Below, in pieces: positions 7,081-15,128 of a stretch of 17,273 nt of DNA. A program made the position numbers and the translations under genes. Position 1 is the stretch's first letter. Every line of letters starts with the position of its first letter. The notes beneath the pieces were generated by a model, which was given only the letters and a program-made list of their open reading frames with translations, was not told the DNA's origin and ran no database searches. The stretch lies in assembly GCA_937885165.1 (NCBI GenBank), contig CAKZZJ010000002.1, forward strand, positions 1-17,273. The letters run 5' to 3'. The DNA is from an uncultured Caryophanales bacterium. Lineage in GTDB: Bacteria > Bacillota_I > Bacilli_A > Acholeplasmatales > Anaeroplasmataceae.

Positions 7081-8613
7081 ATGCAAAGAATAAGTGATTT
7101 GGATTATTTAAAACTGAATCGATTTAAAAGAATCGGCTATAAGCTCGGTTTGTTTTTCTGTGGTATTCCTAGGTGGTTTTTAAATTTATTCAAAAAAATT
7201 GGACAATTATTTAAACGCTTAGGTATATTTATTAAAGATGATGTTATTGATTTAATAATGACTTTTAAAAATGGCGATTGGAAAACAAGATTATCATATT
7301 TAATTATGGGTTTTGGTTCAATGGCTAGAGGGCAATGGTTAAGAGGTTTATTGTTCTTTTTCTTCGAAGTGATATTCATAGTTTATATGGTTCTTTGGGG
7401 CGGATCTTGGATGAGTCAGCTTGGAACACTTGGAACTGAAGGCCCTAGTGAACAATGGGTAGAAGTAAATGGAGTAGAAGTATATACATTCGCACCAAAT
7501 GATGATTCATTTAAAATATTACTTTATGGTATTTTGTCAATTGTATTTATAATTGGATTTATATATACATGGAGAGTTAATATTAAGCAAAATAGAATTT
7601 CTGAAGAAATTATTAAATCTGGTAAGAAAATAAAGAGTAATAAGGATGATTTAAAATCAATGATTGATGATCAATTCCATAAAACTCTTTTAGCACTACC
7701 TACACTTGGTATTTTAGTATTTACTGTTATGCCAATTCTCTTTATGATATTAATCGCATTTACCAATTATGATGCACAACATAATGGTAGAACTAATAAT
7801 TTATTTACATGGGTCGGGCTTGACAATTTTAATGAATTATTAGGATGGTCAAGCGGTGGAAGTAATTTTAGTGCTACTTTTGGAGAAATTCTTGCATGGA
7901 CATTAATGTGGGCATTCTTCGCTACATTCTCAAATTATTTCTTAGGAATGTTGGTTGCGATGATGATCAATAAAAAAGGAATAAAATTTAAGAAAGTATG
8001 GCGTACTATTTTAGTTATGACTATAGCTATTCCTCAATTTGTATCACTGCTTTATGTTTCACAAATGTTCGCAAATGATGGTATTGTAAATGGCCTATTA
8101 CTTGATTGGGGGTGGATTACGGAACGTATACCATTCTGGACTGATCCAACGTTAGCCAGAGTAATGGTTATCGTAATTAATATTTGGATTGGTATTCCAT
8201 ACCTAATGTTGATAGCTACAGGTATATTAATGAATATTCCTGAAGACTTATATGAATCAGCAAAAATTGATGGAGCTAATGCTTGGCAACAATATTTTAA
8301 GATAACATTGCCTTATATGTTATTCGTAACCGGTCCTTATTTGTTAACAAGTTTTATTGGAAACATCAACAATTTCAACGTAATTTATTTGCTTACAGCT
8401 GGTGGCCCAACAAATCCAAATGCGACAACAGCTGGTGGTTCAGCAGGTTATACTGATTTGCTTGTTACTTGGTTATTTAAGATTACTACAGTCGACAGCA
8501 ACTATAAGCTTGCTGCTGTTACTGGTATTATGATCTTCTTAGTTGTAGCTGTTATATCACTTATTGTTTATAACGTTATGCCATCAACAAGAAATGAGGA
8601 GGACTTCTCATGA
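7081..8613 (+). CDS. Carbohydrate ABC transporter permease, MalF-like
   Basis: Inner-membrane subunit forming half of the sugar channel. The 510-residue protein has about eight hydrophobic segments: two N-terminal ones (around LRGLLFFFFEVIFIVYMVL and ILLYGILSIVFIIGFIY) and six forming the conserved permease core. The EAA loop that docks on the ATPase is ENIPEDLYESAKIDGA-like at about residues 387-412 (PEDLYESAKIDGANAWQQ). A basic, amphipathic N-terminal stretch of about 80 residues (KRIGYKLGLFF, FKKIGQLFKRLG) precedes the first membrane segment, making it longer than the minimal permeases of about 290 residues and similar to long MalF forms. AGGAGG ribosome-binding site at 7071-7076. The stop codon TGA overlaps the ATG of the next gene, indicating translational coupling. 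Paired with the adjacent MalG-like subunit. Confidence 0.93.
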   Translation: MQRISDLDYLKLNRFKRIGYKLGLFFCGIPRWFLNLFKKIGQLFKRLGIFIKDDVIDLIMTFKNGDWKTRLSYLIMGFGSMARGQWLRGLLFFFFEVIFIVYMVLWGGSWMSQLGTLGTEGPSEQWVEVNGVEVYTFAPNDDSFKILLYGILSIVFIIGFIYTWRVNIKQNRISEEIIKSGKKIKSNKDDLKSMIDDQFHKTLLALPTLGILVFTVMPILFMILIAFTNYDAQHNGRTNNLFTWVGLDNFNELLGWSSGGSNFSATFGEILAWTLMWAFFATFSNYFLGMLVAMMINKKGIKFKKVWRTILVMTIAIPQFVSLLYVSQMFANDGIVNGLLLDWGWITERIPFWTDPTLARVMVIVINIWIGIPYLMLIATGILMNIPEDLYESAKIDGANAWQQYFKITLPYMLFVTGPYLLTSFIGNINNFNVIYLLTAGGPTNPNATTAGGSAGYTDLLVTWLFKITTVDSNYKLAAVTGIMIFLVVAVISLIVYNVMPSTRNEEDFS

Positions 8614-9569
8614 TGAACGAAAATGCAAAAGATATGAAAATAGAAGAAGCAAAAAAAGAAGTTAAAAAAGAACCGGTAAGCGAAATATATGTCCCTGAAA
8701 AACCAAAAGAAAAAAGACATATGGGACAAAAAAGCAAAAGAAGAATATCAAATATCGTTATTTATGTTATTCTAATTTTGATGTCAATTATTTGGTTATT
8801 ACCATATGTGTTTATTATTTTACAATCATTTGAAGTGTCATATACAGGTAATGGTGGTAATATAATTCCTCATGAATGGGGATGGGATAATTATGTAAGG
8901 TTATTTACAAAAACCAATTTCCCTAGATGGTTTTTAAATACATTTTTAATGGCACTTGCTGTAAGTGTATTACAAACAATATTTGTGCTATCAATGAGTT
9001 ATACTTTATCAAGACTAAGATTTAAGGGAAGAAAATTATTGATGAACCTTATGCTTGTTTTAGGTATGTTCCCAGGATTCTTAACAATGATAGTTTTATA
9101 TAGACTATTAAACGATATGAATCTAATTATGGAAAATGCTATATTTGGTCTAATCTTAGTATATGTAGCATCATCTGGTATGGGCTATTATGTATCAAAA
9201 GGATTCTTTGATACTATTCCAAGATCACTTGATGAAGCAGCAAGAGTTGATGGTGCGACTCGTCTTCAAGTATTTTATAAGATTATTATGCCACTTGCTA
9301 AGCCAATTGTTATTTATACAGTATTGACAGCCTTTATGGCTCCTTGGGGTGATTTTGTATTCGCTAGATATATTTCAAATAACACCTCATCTTCATATAA
9401 CGTCGCAGTTGGATTATGGAGTTTCTTATCAACTAATGATGGTATGAGTAATTATTATACAGTATTCTGTGCTGGTGGTGTTGTTGTATCAATACCGATT
9501 ACAGCATTATTCTTATGGCTACAAAAATATTATGTTGAAGGCGTTACTGGTGGCGCAGTTAAAGGATAG
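8610..9569 (+). CDS. Carbohydrate ABC transporter permease, MalG-like
   Basis: Second channel subunit of the same importer. The 319-residue protein has a charged cytoplasmic N-terminus of about 45 residues rich in Lys and Glu, then six membrane segments. The EAA loop RSLDEAARVDGATRLQVFYK lies at about residues 204-224, and the C-terminus ends in YYVEGVTGGAVKG, which is typical of MalG-type permeases. It starts at ATG 8610 inside the stop codon of the MalF-like gene (4-base overlap); ATG 8613 is an equally possible adjacent start, both served by GAGGAGG at 8596-8602. The stop codon is followed after 11 bases by the ATPase gene. Confidence 0.94.
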   Translation: MMNENAKDMKIEEAKKEVKKEPVSEIYVPEKPKEKRHMGQKSKRRISNIVIYVILILMSIIWLLPYVFIILQSFEVSYTGNGGNIIPHEWGWDNYVRLFTKTNFPRWFLNTFLMALAVSVLQTIFVLSMSYTLSRLRFKGRKLLMNLMLVLGMFPGFLTMIVLYRLLNDMNLIMENAIFGLILVYVASSGMGYYVSKGFFDTIPRSLDEAARVDGATRLQVFYKIIMPLAKPIVIYTVLTAFMAPWGDFVFARYISNNTSSSYNVAVGLWSFLSTNDGMSNYYTVFCAGGVVVSIPITALFLWLQKYYVEGVTGGAVKG

Positions 9570-9580
9570 GAGAAGAAAAT

Positions 9581-10807
9581 ATGTCAACATTACAATTAAG
9601 AAATGTAAAAAAAATATATGATAATAAAGTTGTTGCAGTACATGATTTCAATCTTGATGTTGCTGATAAAGAATTTATCGTTTTTGTTGGACCATCAGGA
9701 TGCGGTAAATCAACAACTTTAAGAATGATTGCTGGACTTGAAGATATTTCTGAAGGTGAAGTATTAATTGATGGCGAAGTAGTCAATGATTTACAGCCTA
9801 AGGATAGAGGTATCGCAATGGTATTCCAAAACTATGCTCTTTATCCACATATGACTGTATTTGAAAATATGGCTTTTAGTTTAAGACTAAAAAGACCAAA
9901 ATTATCTCAAGATGAAATATATGAAAGAGTTGTTAATGCAGCTGAAATACTAGGAATTAAAGAATATTTAACTAGAAAGCCTAGAGCCTTATCCGGAGGT
10001 CAAAGACAAAGAGTTGCTATAGGTAGAGCTATGGTAAGAGAATCAAAAGTATTTTTGATGGATGAACCATTATCAAACCTAGATGCTAAATTACGTAACC
10101 AAATGCGTGCTGAAATAATTTTATTAAGGCAAAAAATCGATTCAACATTTATCTATGTTACTCACGACCAGACAGAAGCTATGACTTTAGGTGATAGAAT
10201 AGTTATAATGAAGGATGGCTTTATTCAACAAGTTGGTACTCCACAAGAAGTATTTGATGAACCAAGAAATTTATTTGTTGCTTCATTTATTGGTGCACCA
10301 CAGATGAATTTCTTTGATGCTAGATTGGTAAAAGATTCTAAAGGGTATACTGTTGAAGTTGATGGTAAAAAAATTCCTATCAAAGGAAGAAAATTAGAAT
10401 TATTAAAAGAAAAAAATATTGAATCTCAAAATATTAAATTAGGTATTAGACCAGAACATTTTGTTTTAAGTGAAAAAACAGATGCTTCAATTGAAGTAAA
10501 AGTTACTGTAAATGAAATGATGGGTTCTGAAATCCACGTTCATGGCGAGACTATGTCTAATCCAAAAGTTATAGTAAGAATACCTACAGTATCACTTAAT
10601 GAAGGAAAATATCTTGATCAATTTACTGTAGGAAGCGAAATTTCTGTTTCATTTGATTCTAAAGTTGTTCATCTTTTTGATGAAAATGGATTGAATATTT
10701 TATTTGCAGAAGAAAAAGTTGCAGATATAGAGGTAGAAGAAAAGCCTGTTGATTCTAACGAAGCAACTGAAGATACAAAAGAAGAAATTAAAGAGTCAAA
10801 AAAATAA
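9581..10807 (+). CDS. Sugar ABC transporter ATPase, MsmK/MalK/UgpC family
   Basis: Cytoplasmic ATPase that powers the importer encoded upstream, binding the EAA loops of both permeases. Walker A GPSGCGKS at residues 37-44, Q-loop (VFQNYALYPHM), ABC signature LSGGQRQR near residue 136, Walker B VFLMDEP near 156, D-loop SNLDAKLR and H-loop VTHDQTEAM. The C-terminal regulatory (TOBE/MalK-type) domain includes LGIRPEHF and VHLFDENG. At 408 residues it is about 35 longer than usual; the excess is a Glu/Lys-rich tail from about residue 375 of no evident fold. Ribosome-binding site AGGAG overlaps the preceding stop. In many Firmicutes one such ATPase serves several sugar importers, so it may not be dedicated to this one. 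Confidence 0.96.
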   Translation: MSTLQLRNVKKIYDNKVVAVHDFNLDVADKEFIVFVGPSGCGKSTTLRMIAGLEDISEGEVLIDGEVVNDLQPKDRGIAMVFQNYALYPHMTVFENMAFSLRLKRPKLSQDEIYERVVNAAEILGIKEYLTRKPRALSGGQRQRVAIGRAMVRESKVFLMDEPLSNLDAKLRNQMRAEIILLRQKIDSTFIYVTHDQTEAMTLGDRIVIMKDGFIQQVGTPQEVFDEPRNLFVASFIGAPQMNFFDARLVKDSKGYTVEVDGKKIPIKGRKLELLKEKNIESQNIKLGIRPEHFVLSEKTDASIEVKVTVNEMMGSEIHVHGETMSNPKVIVRIPTVSLNEGKYLDQFTVGSEISVSFDSKVVHLFDENGLNILFAEEKVADIEVEEKPVDSNEATEDTKEEIKESKK

Positions 10808-10823
10808 ATAATTAAAATAATAA

Positions 10824-10858
10824 TATAAAAGCATGTTATTTTTTAACATGCTTTTATA
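10824..10858 (+). terminator. Terminator after the transporter operon
   Basis: Fifteen base pairs: ATAAAAGCATGTTA side (10824-10838), loop TTTTT, TAACATGCTTTTATA side (10844-10858). The descending arm itself carries the TTTT. It lies 17 bases after the ATPase stop and 20 bases before the amylase start. I find no convincing new promoter in the gap, so the downstream enzyme genes probably depend on read-through. Confidence 0.75.
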
Positions 10859-10877
10859 AAAGAAGGAGTGAATTTTT

Positions 10878-12461
10878 TTGAAGAAAATTTTATGTATATT
10901 TTTAGCTTCTTTTATTTGTTTATTTAGTGTTTCATGCTCTAATAACACAACTACAAGAGAATATAAAGACATAGAAATTGTTGATGATAAATATCGCAAT
11001 TATTATGAAATATTTGTTTGGTCATTTTATGATTCAAATGGTGATGGTATAGGTGATATTAATGGTGTTACTGAAAAACTTGATTATATTAAAGATTTAG
11101 GTTTTAATGGTATTTGGTTAATGCCTATAACTAGCGGATATTCTTATCATAAATATGATGTCACAGATTATTACAATGTAGATGCAAATTATGGAACATT
11201 AGATGACTTTAAAACGCTGATTACTAATGCACATGAAAAAAACATAGATGTTATAATTGATTTGGTTATAAATCATACATCAAGCCATCACTCGTGGTTT
11301 ACTGAAGCTACAGATTTTATAAAAAAATATGGTGAGCCAGGCGGAACATATGGCAATTATTTTAATTTTGATACTGAAGCAAAGTCTGGATATTCAAAAA
11401 TAACTGGCACAAATTATTATTATGAAGCTCAATTTTGGAGTGAAATGCCTGATTTAAATTTGGATAATGAAAATGTAAAAAATGAAATTTCTAACATTAT
11501 GGAATTTTGGCTTGATTTGGGATGCGACGGTTTTAGATTAGATGCTGTAACAAGTTATTATACAAATAATGTTGAAAAGAATGTTGAATTCTTATCTTGG
11601 CTTAATACTAAAGCAAAATCAATCAAAGAGGATTGCTATATTGTTGGTGAAGCTTGGATTAATTCTGATACTGGTATAAGACAATATTATAATAGTGGTA
11701 TTGATTCATTTTTTACTTTTACACTATCTTCTGGAGAAGGTAATATTGCTTCTACAGTGAAAGACAATAATAAAAAAAGAGGCGAAAGCCTTAATACATT
11801 ATTGAAAAATCTAGATACAATTTATGATATTGGCATATTAGCACCATTTTTATCAAACCATGATATGAATAGAATCACAAATTTTGTTGGCAGTGCTAAT
11901 TTTACAAAGATAAAGTTTGTACAAGGATTATTATCTTTAATGAAGGGTAATACTTTTGTGTATTATGGAGAAGAAATTGGTATGGTCAGCAGCAATACTG
12001 ATCCAAATAGAAGACTGCCAATTAGATGGAGCATAAGCGATTCAAAAGGAAAAGTAACTAAGCTTCCTGATGGTGGATCTATTTCATCAAACACATATAA
12101 ATTTGGTTCTGTTGAAGATAATTGTGCTGATGAAGATAGCATCTTAAATTATTATAAATATAGTAATTATTTAAGAAATGCTAATCCAGAAATTGCAAGA
12201 GGTTCTACAACGATTTTTAATTCATACACAACTACTAATCCAAACGTAAGTGTATTTCAAAGAAGTTGGAATGGTAATAAAATAACAATCGTTGTTAATT
12301 TAAGTGGAGAAGAGACATATGATGTTGAACTTAATAAAGATGAATTGGGTTATAGTGGTATGACACATTATCTATGTTCAACAGTTACAGATAGAGTTAC
12401 ATTTAATGAAAACAAGAATATCGTTAGTCTTCCTCCATATTCTATTTCTATATTTAGGTAG
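10878..12461 (+). CDS. Alpha-amylase lipoprotein, GH13 (MPDLN type)
   Basis: Surface enzyme predicted to hydrolyse alpha-1,4-glucosidic bonds in starch or glycogen. Start is TTG at 10878, fixed by AGAAGGAG nine bases upstream and by the signal peptide that begins MKKILCIFLA; no ATG in this frame lies nearby. Lipobox FSVSC, lipidated Cys20. The GH13 barrel begins at about residue 40 with YEIFVWSFYDSNGDGIGD. Conserved regions: I DLVINH (128-133), V MPDLN (190-194), II GFRLD with nucleophile Asp222, III VGEAW with acid/base Glu258, IV FLSNHD with Asp329. All three catalytic acids are present. The MPDLN motif is known for the GH13_36 group, between oligo-1,6-glucosidases and neopullulanases. A C-terminal beta domain completes the 527 residues; no separate starch-binding module is visible. 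Nine bases separate it from the pullulanase gene. Confidence 0.93.
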   Translation: MKKILCIFLASFICLFSVSCSNNTTTREYKDIEIVDDKYRNYYEIFVWSFYDSNGDGIGDINGVTEKLDYIKDLGFNGIWLMPITSGYSYHKYDVTDYYNVDANYGTLDDFKTLITNAHEKNIDVIIDLVINHTSSHHSWFTEATDFIKKYGEPGGTYGNYFNFDTEAKSGYSKITGTNYYYEAQFWSEMPDLNLDNENVKNEISNIMEFWLDLGCDGFRLDAVTSYYTNNVEKNVEFLSWLNTKAKSIKEDCYIVGEAWINSDTGIRQYYNSGIDSFFTFTLSSGEGNIASTVKDNNKKRGESLNTLLKNLDTIYDIGILAPFLSNHDMNRITNFVGSANFTKIKFVQGLLSLMKGNTFVYYGEEIGMVSSNTDPNRRLPIRWSISDSKGKVTKLPDGGSISSNTYKFGSVEDNCADEDSILNYYKYSNYLRNANPEIARGSTTIFNSYTTTNPNVSVFQRSWNGNKITIVVNLSGEETYDVELNKDELGYSGMTHYLCSTVTDRVTFNENKNIVSLPPYSISIFR

Positions 12462-12470
12462 GGAAAATTT

Positions 12471-15116
12471 ATGAAGAAAATTTTTAGTTTATTATTTATA
12501 TTTTTATTCAGTTTTGTAATAGTATCATGTTCTGATACATCTGCTACTACTACAAGCGAAGTAAAAACAACAACAAAAAAATCAAGAGATGTCACTTTAC
12601 CGACTGAATTACCAACTTATACAGAAGATTCAGTGATGATTCATTATAAGAGAAGTGACGAAAGTTATAAAAGGTGGTCACTTTGGATTTGGGCACCTCA
12701 GGCAGATGGAAAAAAATACGATTTCAATTATATGGATGATTTTGGTGTAATTGCTTACTATAAATTAACAGATATACAGGATCCAATTCCATCTGAATTA
12801 GGCTTTATTGTTGCCGATGATCCAGGTGGATCTTGGAATCAAAAAGATGTTGATCAAGATAGATTTATTGATTTTTCATCTTTTGATAAGGACCAAAACA
12901 ATGTATATCATGTATATTTATTTAATGGAGATGCTAATATTTATTCAACAAGTGATAAAAAAATAGTCGATAAAATATCTTTATCTCAGTTTACATCAAG
13001 AACTGAAATTAAAGTTACCACTTCTAATCCGATTTCATCATATAGACTATATAAAAATGGTGAAGTTAATAAAACAGAAGAAGTTTCAAATGTTAAATCT
13101 TTAAATATAGCAATTAGTCAAGGAGACTTTTCTTTCGAAGATCAATATGAAATTGAAGTAACATTTACTGATTCAAAAGCGAACTTAAAAAAAGCGATAA
13201 ATGTTAATAAATTATTCGATGAATTATTTGATCAAGAATATTATTATGATGGTGAACTTGGTGCTATTTATTCACAAAGTGAAACTACATTTAAGGTTTG
13301 GTCTCCAGTTTCAAAAAAGATTGTTTTAAAAGTTTATAATAGTGGTACGCCAAAGAGTCTATCAGTTGATCTTGGTGATGATACTGTAGTAAAAGAAGTT
13401 GAACTTACTAAAGGGAATAAAGGGGTATTTAGTGCTACAGTAAGTGGTGATTTAGAAGGCAAATATTATACATATACTGTATATAATTCAAGTAATCCAA
13501 ATGGAGCCGAAATAGTTGATCCTTATGCAAAATCAGCTGGAATAAATGGACTTCGTGGTATGATTGTTGATTTTTCAAAAACCAATCCAGAAGGTTGGGA
13601 TGATGTATCTGTAAAGCCATATAAATCTACAGAACTAGTGGTGTATGAAACTCATGTTGTAGATGTTACATCTTCTTCAACTTGGGGTGGAACAAAAGCT
13701 AATGCTAAGAAATATCTAGGACTATCCGAGGAAGGGACAACCTATACAAAAGATGGAGTAACTGTAACAACAGGATTTGATCACATTAAGGAATTAGGAG
13801 TTAATGCTGTACAGCTTCAGCCGATATTCGATCAGGCAAATGACGAAGTTAATCCTTCATTTAACTGGGGTTATAATCCGCTTAACTATAATGTTTTAGA
13901 AGGATCATATTCATCAAATGCATATGATGGATATGCAAGAATAAAAGAATTTAAGGAAGTTGTTAAAGCATATTTAAATTCTAACATTAATTTTATAATG
14001 GATGTCGTATATAATCATACAAATTCAGTTAGTGGTACAAACTTTGATGTTTTAATGCCAGGATATTATTTTAGATATGATAGTAATGGTAATTTATATA
14101 ATGGTTCTGGTTGTGGAAATGAAACTGCATCTGAACATTTAATGTTTAGAAAATTCATGATTGATTCAACTACATTCTGGTTATCTGAATATAAACTTGC
14201 AGGATTCAGGTTTGATTTAATGGGATTACATGATATTAATACAATGAATAAAATTGTAGAAGAATGTAAAAAAGTAAATTCAAATGTTGTTATTTATGGT
14301 GAACCATGGACTGGTGGAACTTCAGGATTATCATCAACTGATGCTGCAACACAATCAAATATAGATAAATATGTTGGTTATGGTGCATTTAATGATAAAT
14401 TACGTGATGAGCTTGTCAAAGGTGGTATGTCAGATAAGAGTTCACTTTCTTGGATCTCAAATGATGTGTCAGGTCTTACAACAAATTATGATTCTTTGAT
14501 TGGTGGAATTCAAGGGAAAACTGTAGTAACTAATAATTTAATTGGTGGTCCTGAAAAAACTATAAATTATGCTACATGCCATGATAATTACACTTTATTT
14601 GATAGATTCCAGGCAGCTGGTATAAAAGATCAAGAGACAGTAAAGAAGATGGCAATGCTTGCTAACTCAATAGTATTAACTTCTAGAGGTACATCATTTA
14701 TTTTAGCAGGAGAAGAATTTTTAAGAACTAAACAAGGAAATTCAAATTCATATAATGCATCATATGCGGTTAACGAATTAAATTATGCACTTAAAGTTAC
14801 TAATAAAGATATGTTTAATAATTATCAATTTTTGATTAATTTGAAAAAAACATATAGTGGCTTAACAAATGAAAATGCTTTAGAATATGAAGTAACACAA
14901 TTAGATAAACGTTCAACTTTAAAATATACAATTAGTGAAAATGATGGTGAATACATCTTTATTCATACTAATGGTATTACACCAGATGAAAGGACATCTA
15001 TATCATTAAATGGATATGAAGTTGTATTTAGTAGTATAAGAAGTTTAGAAGCGTTTGATAATTTAGAAGAATTTACAATGGAAAAATTTGAAACAGTAAT
15101 ATTAAAAAAGATTTAA
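12471..15116 (+). CDS. pulA: Type I pullulanase lipoprotein (CBM41-CBM48-GH13)
   Basis: Surface debranching enzyme predicted to hydrolyse alpha-1,6 bonds in pullulan, amylopectin and glycogen. Signal peptide with lipobox IVSC (Cys20) followed by a Thr/Ser-rich linker. Residues about 54-160 form CBM41 (WSLWIWAP, ELGFIVADD, WNQKDVDQDRFI); 165-250 an Ig-like spacer; 262-345 CBM48 (TTFKVWSPVSKKIVLKVY). The catalytic barrel carries the type I pullulanase signature as FNWGYNP (464-470; Phe for the usual Tyr), region I DVVYNH (511-516), region II GFRFDLMG with nucleophile Asp582, region III YGEPW with acid/base Glu611 and region IV CHDN with Asp705. A C-terminal beta domain ends at residue 881. Size and order match known PulA proteins. 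Nothing is missing. It is probably co-transcribed with the amylase and, 12 bases on, with a gene of unknown function. Confidence 0.95.
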   Translation: MKKIFSLLFIFLFSFVIVSCSDTSATTTSEVKTTTKKSRDVTLPTELPTYTEDSVMIHYKRSDESYKRWSLWIWAPQADGKKYDFNYMDDFGVIAYYKLTDIQDPIPSELGFIVADDPGGSWNQKDVDQDRFIDFSSFDKDQNNVYHVYLFNGDANIYSTSDKKIVDKISLSQFTSRTEIKVTTSNPISSYRLYKNGEVNKTEEVSNVKSLNIAISQGDFSFEDQYEIEVTFTDSKANLKKAINVNKLFDELFDQEYYYDGELGAIYSQSETTFKVWSPVSKKIVLKVYNSGTPKSLSVDLGDDTVVKEVELTKGNKGVFSATVSGDLEGKYYTYTVYNSSNPNGAEIVDPYAKSAGINGLRGMIVDFSKTNPEGWDDVSVKPYKSTELVVYETHVVDVTSSSTWGGTKANAKKYLGLSEEGTTYTKDGVTVTTGFDHIKELGVNAVQLQPIFDQANDEVNPSFNWGYNPLNYNVLEGSYSSNAYDGYARIKEFKEVVKAYLNSNINFIMDVVYNHTNSVSGTNFDVLMPGYYFRYDSNGNLYNGSGCGNETASEHLMFRKFMIDSTTFWLSEYKLAGFRFDLMGLHDINTMNKIVEECKKVNSNVVIYGEPWTGGTSGLSSTDAATQSNIDKYVGYGAFNDKLRDELVKGGMSDKSSLSWISNDVSGLTTNYDSLIGGIQGKTVVTNNLIGGPEKTINYATCHDNYTLFDRFQAAGIKDQETVKKMAMLANSIVLTSRGTSFILAGEEFLRTKQGNSNSYNASYAVNELNYALKVTNKDMFNNYQFLINLKKTYSGLTNENALEYEVTQLDKRSTLKYTISENDGEYIFIHTNGITPDERTSISLNGYEVVFSSIRSLEAFDNLEEFTMEKFETVILKKI

Positions 15117-15128
15117 AGGAATTATATT

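Noticed and set aside
8598..8613. TGA inside ATGATGA at the permease junction as a possible recoded Trp (mycoplasma code)
   Set aside because: Termination here gives two normal-length permeases with their own start and ribosome-binding site; Trp is encoded by TGG throughout.
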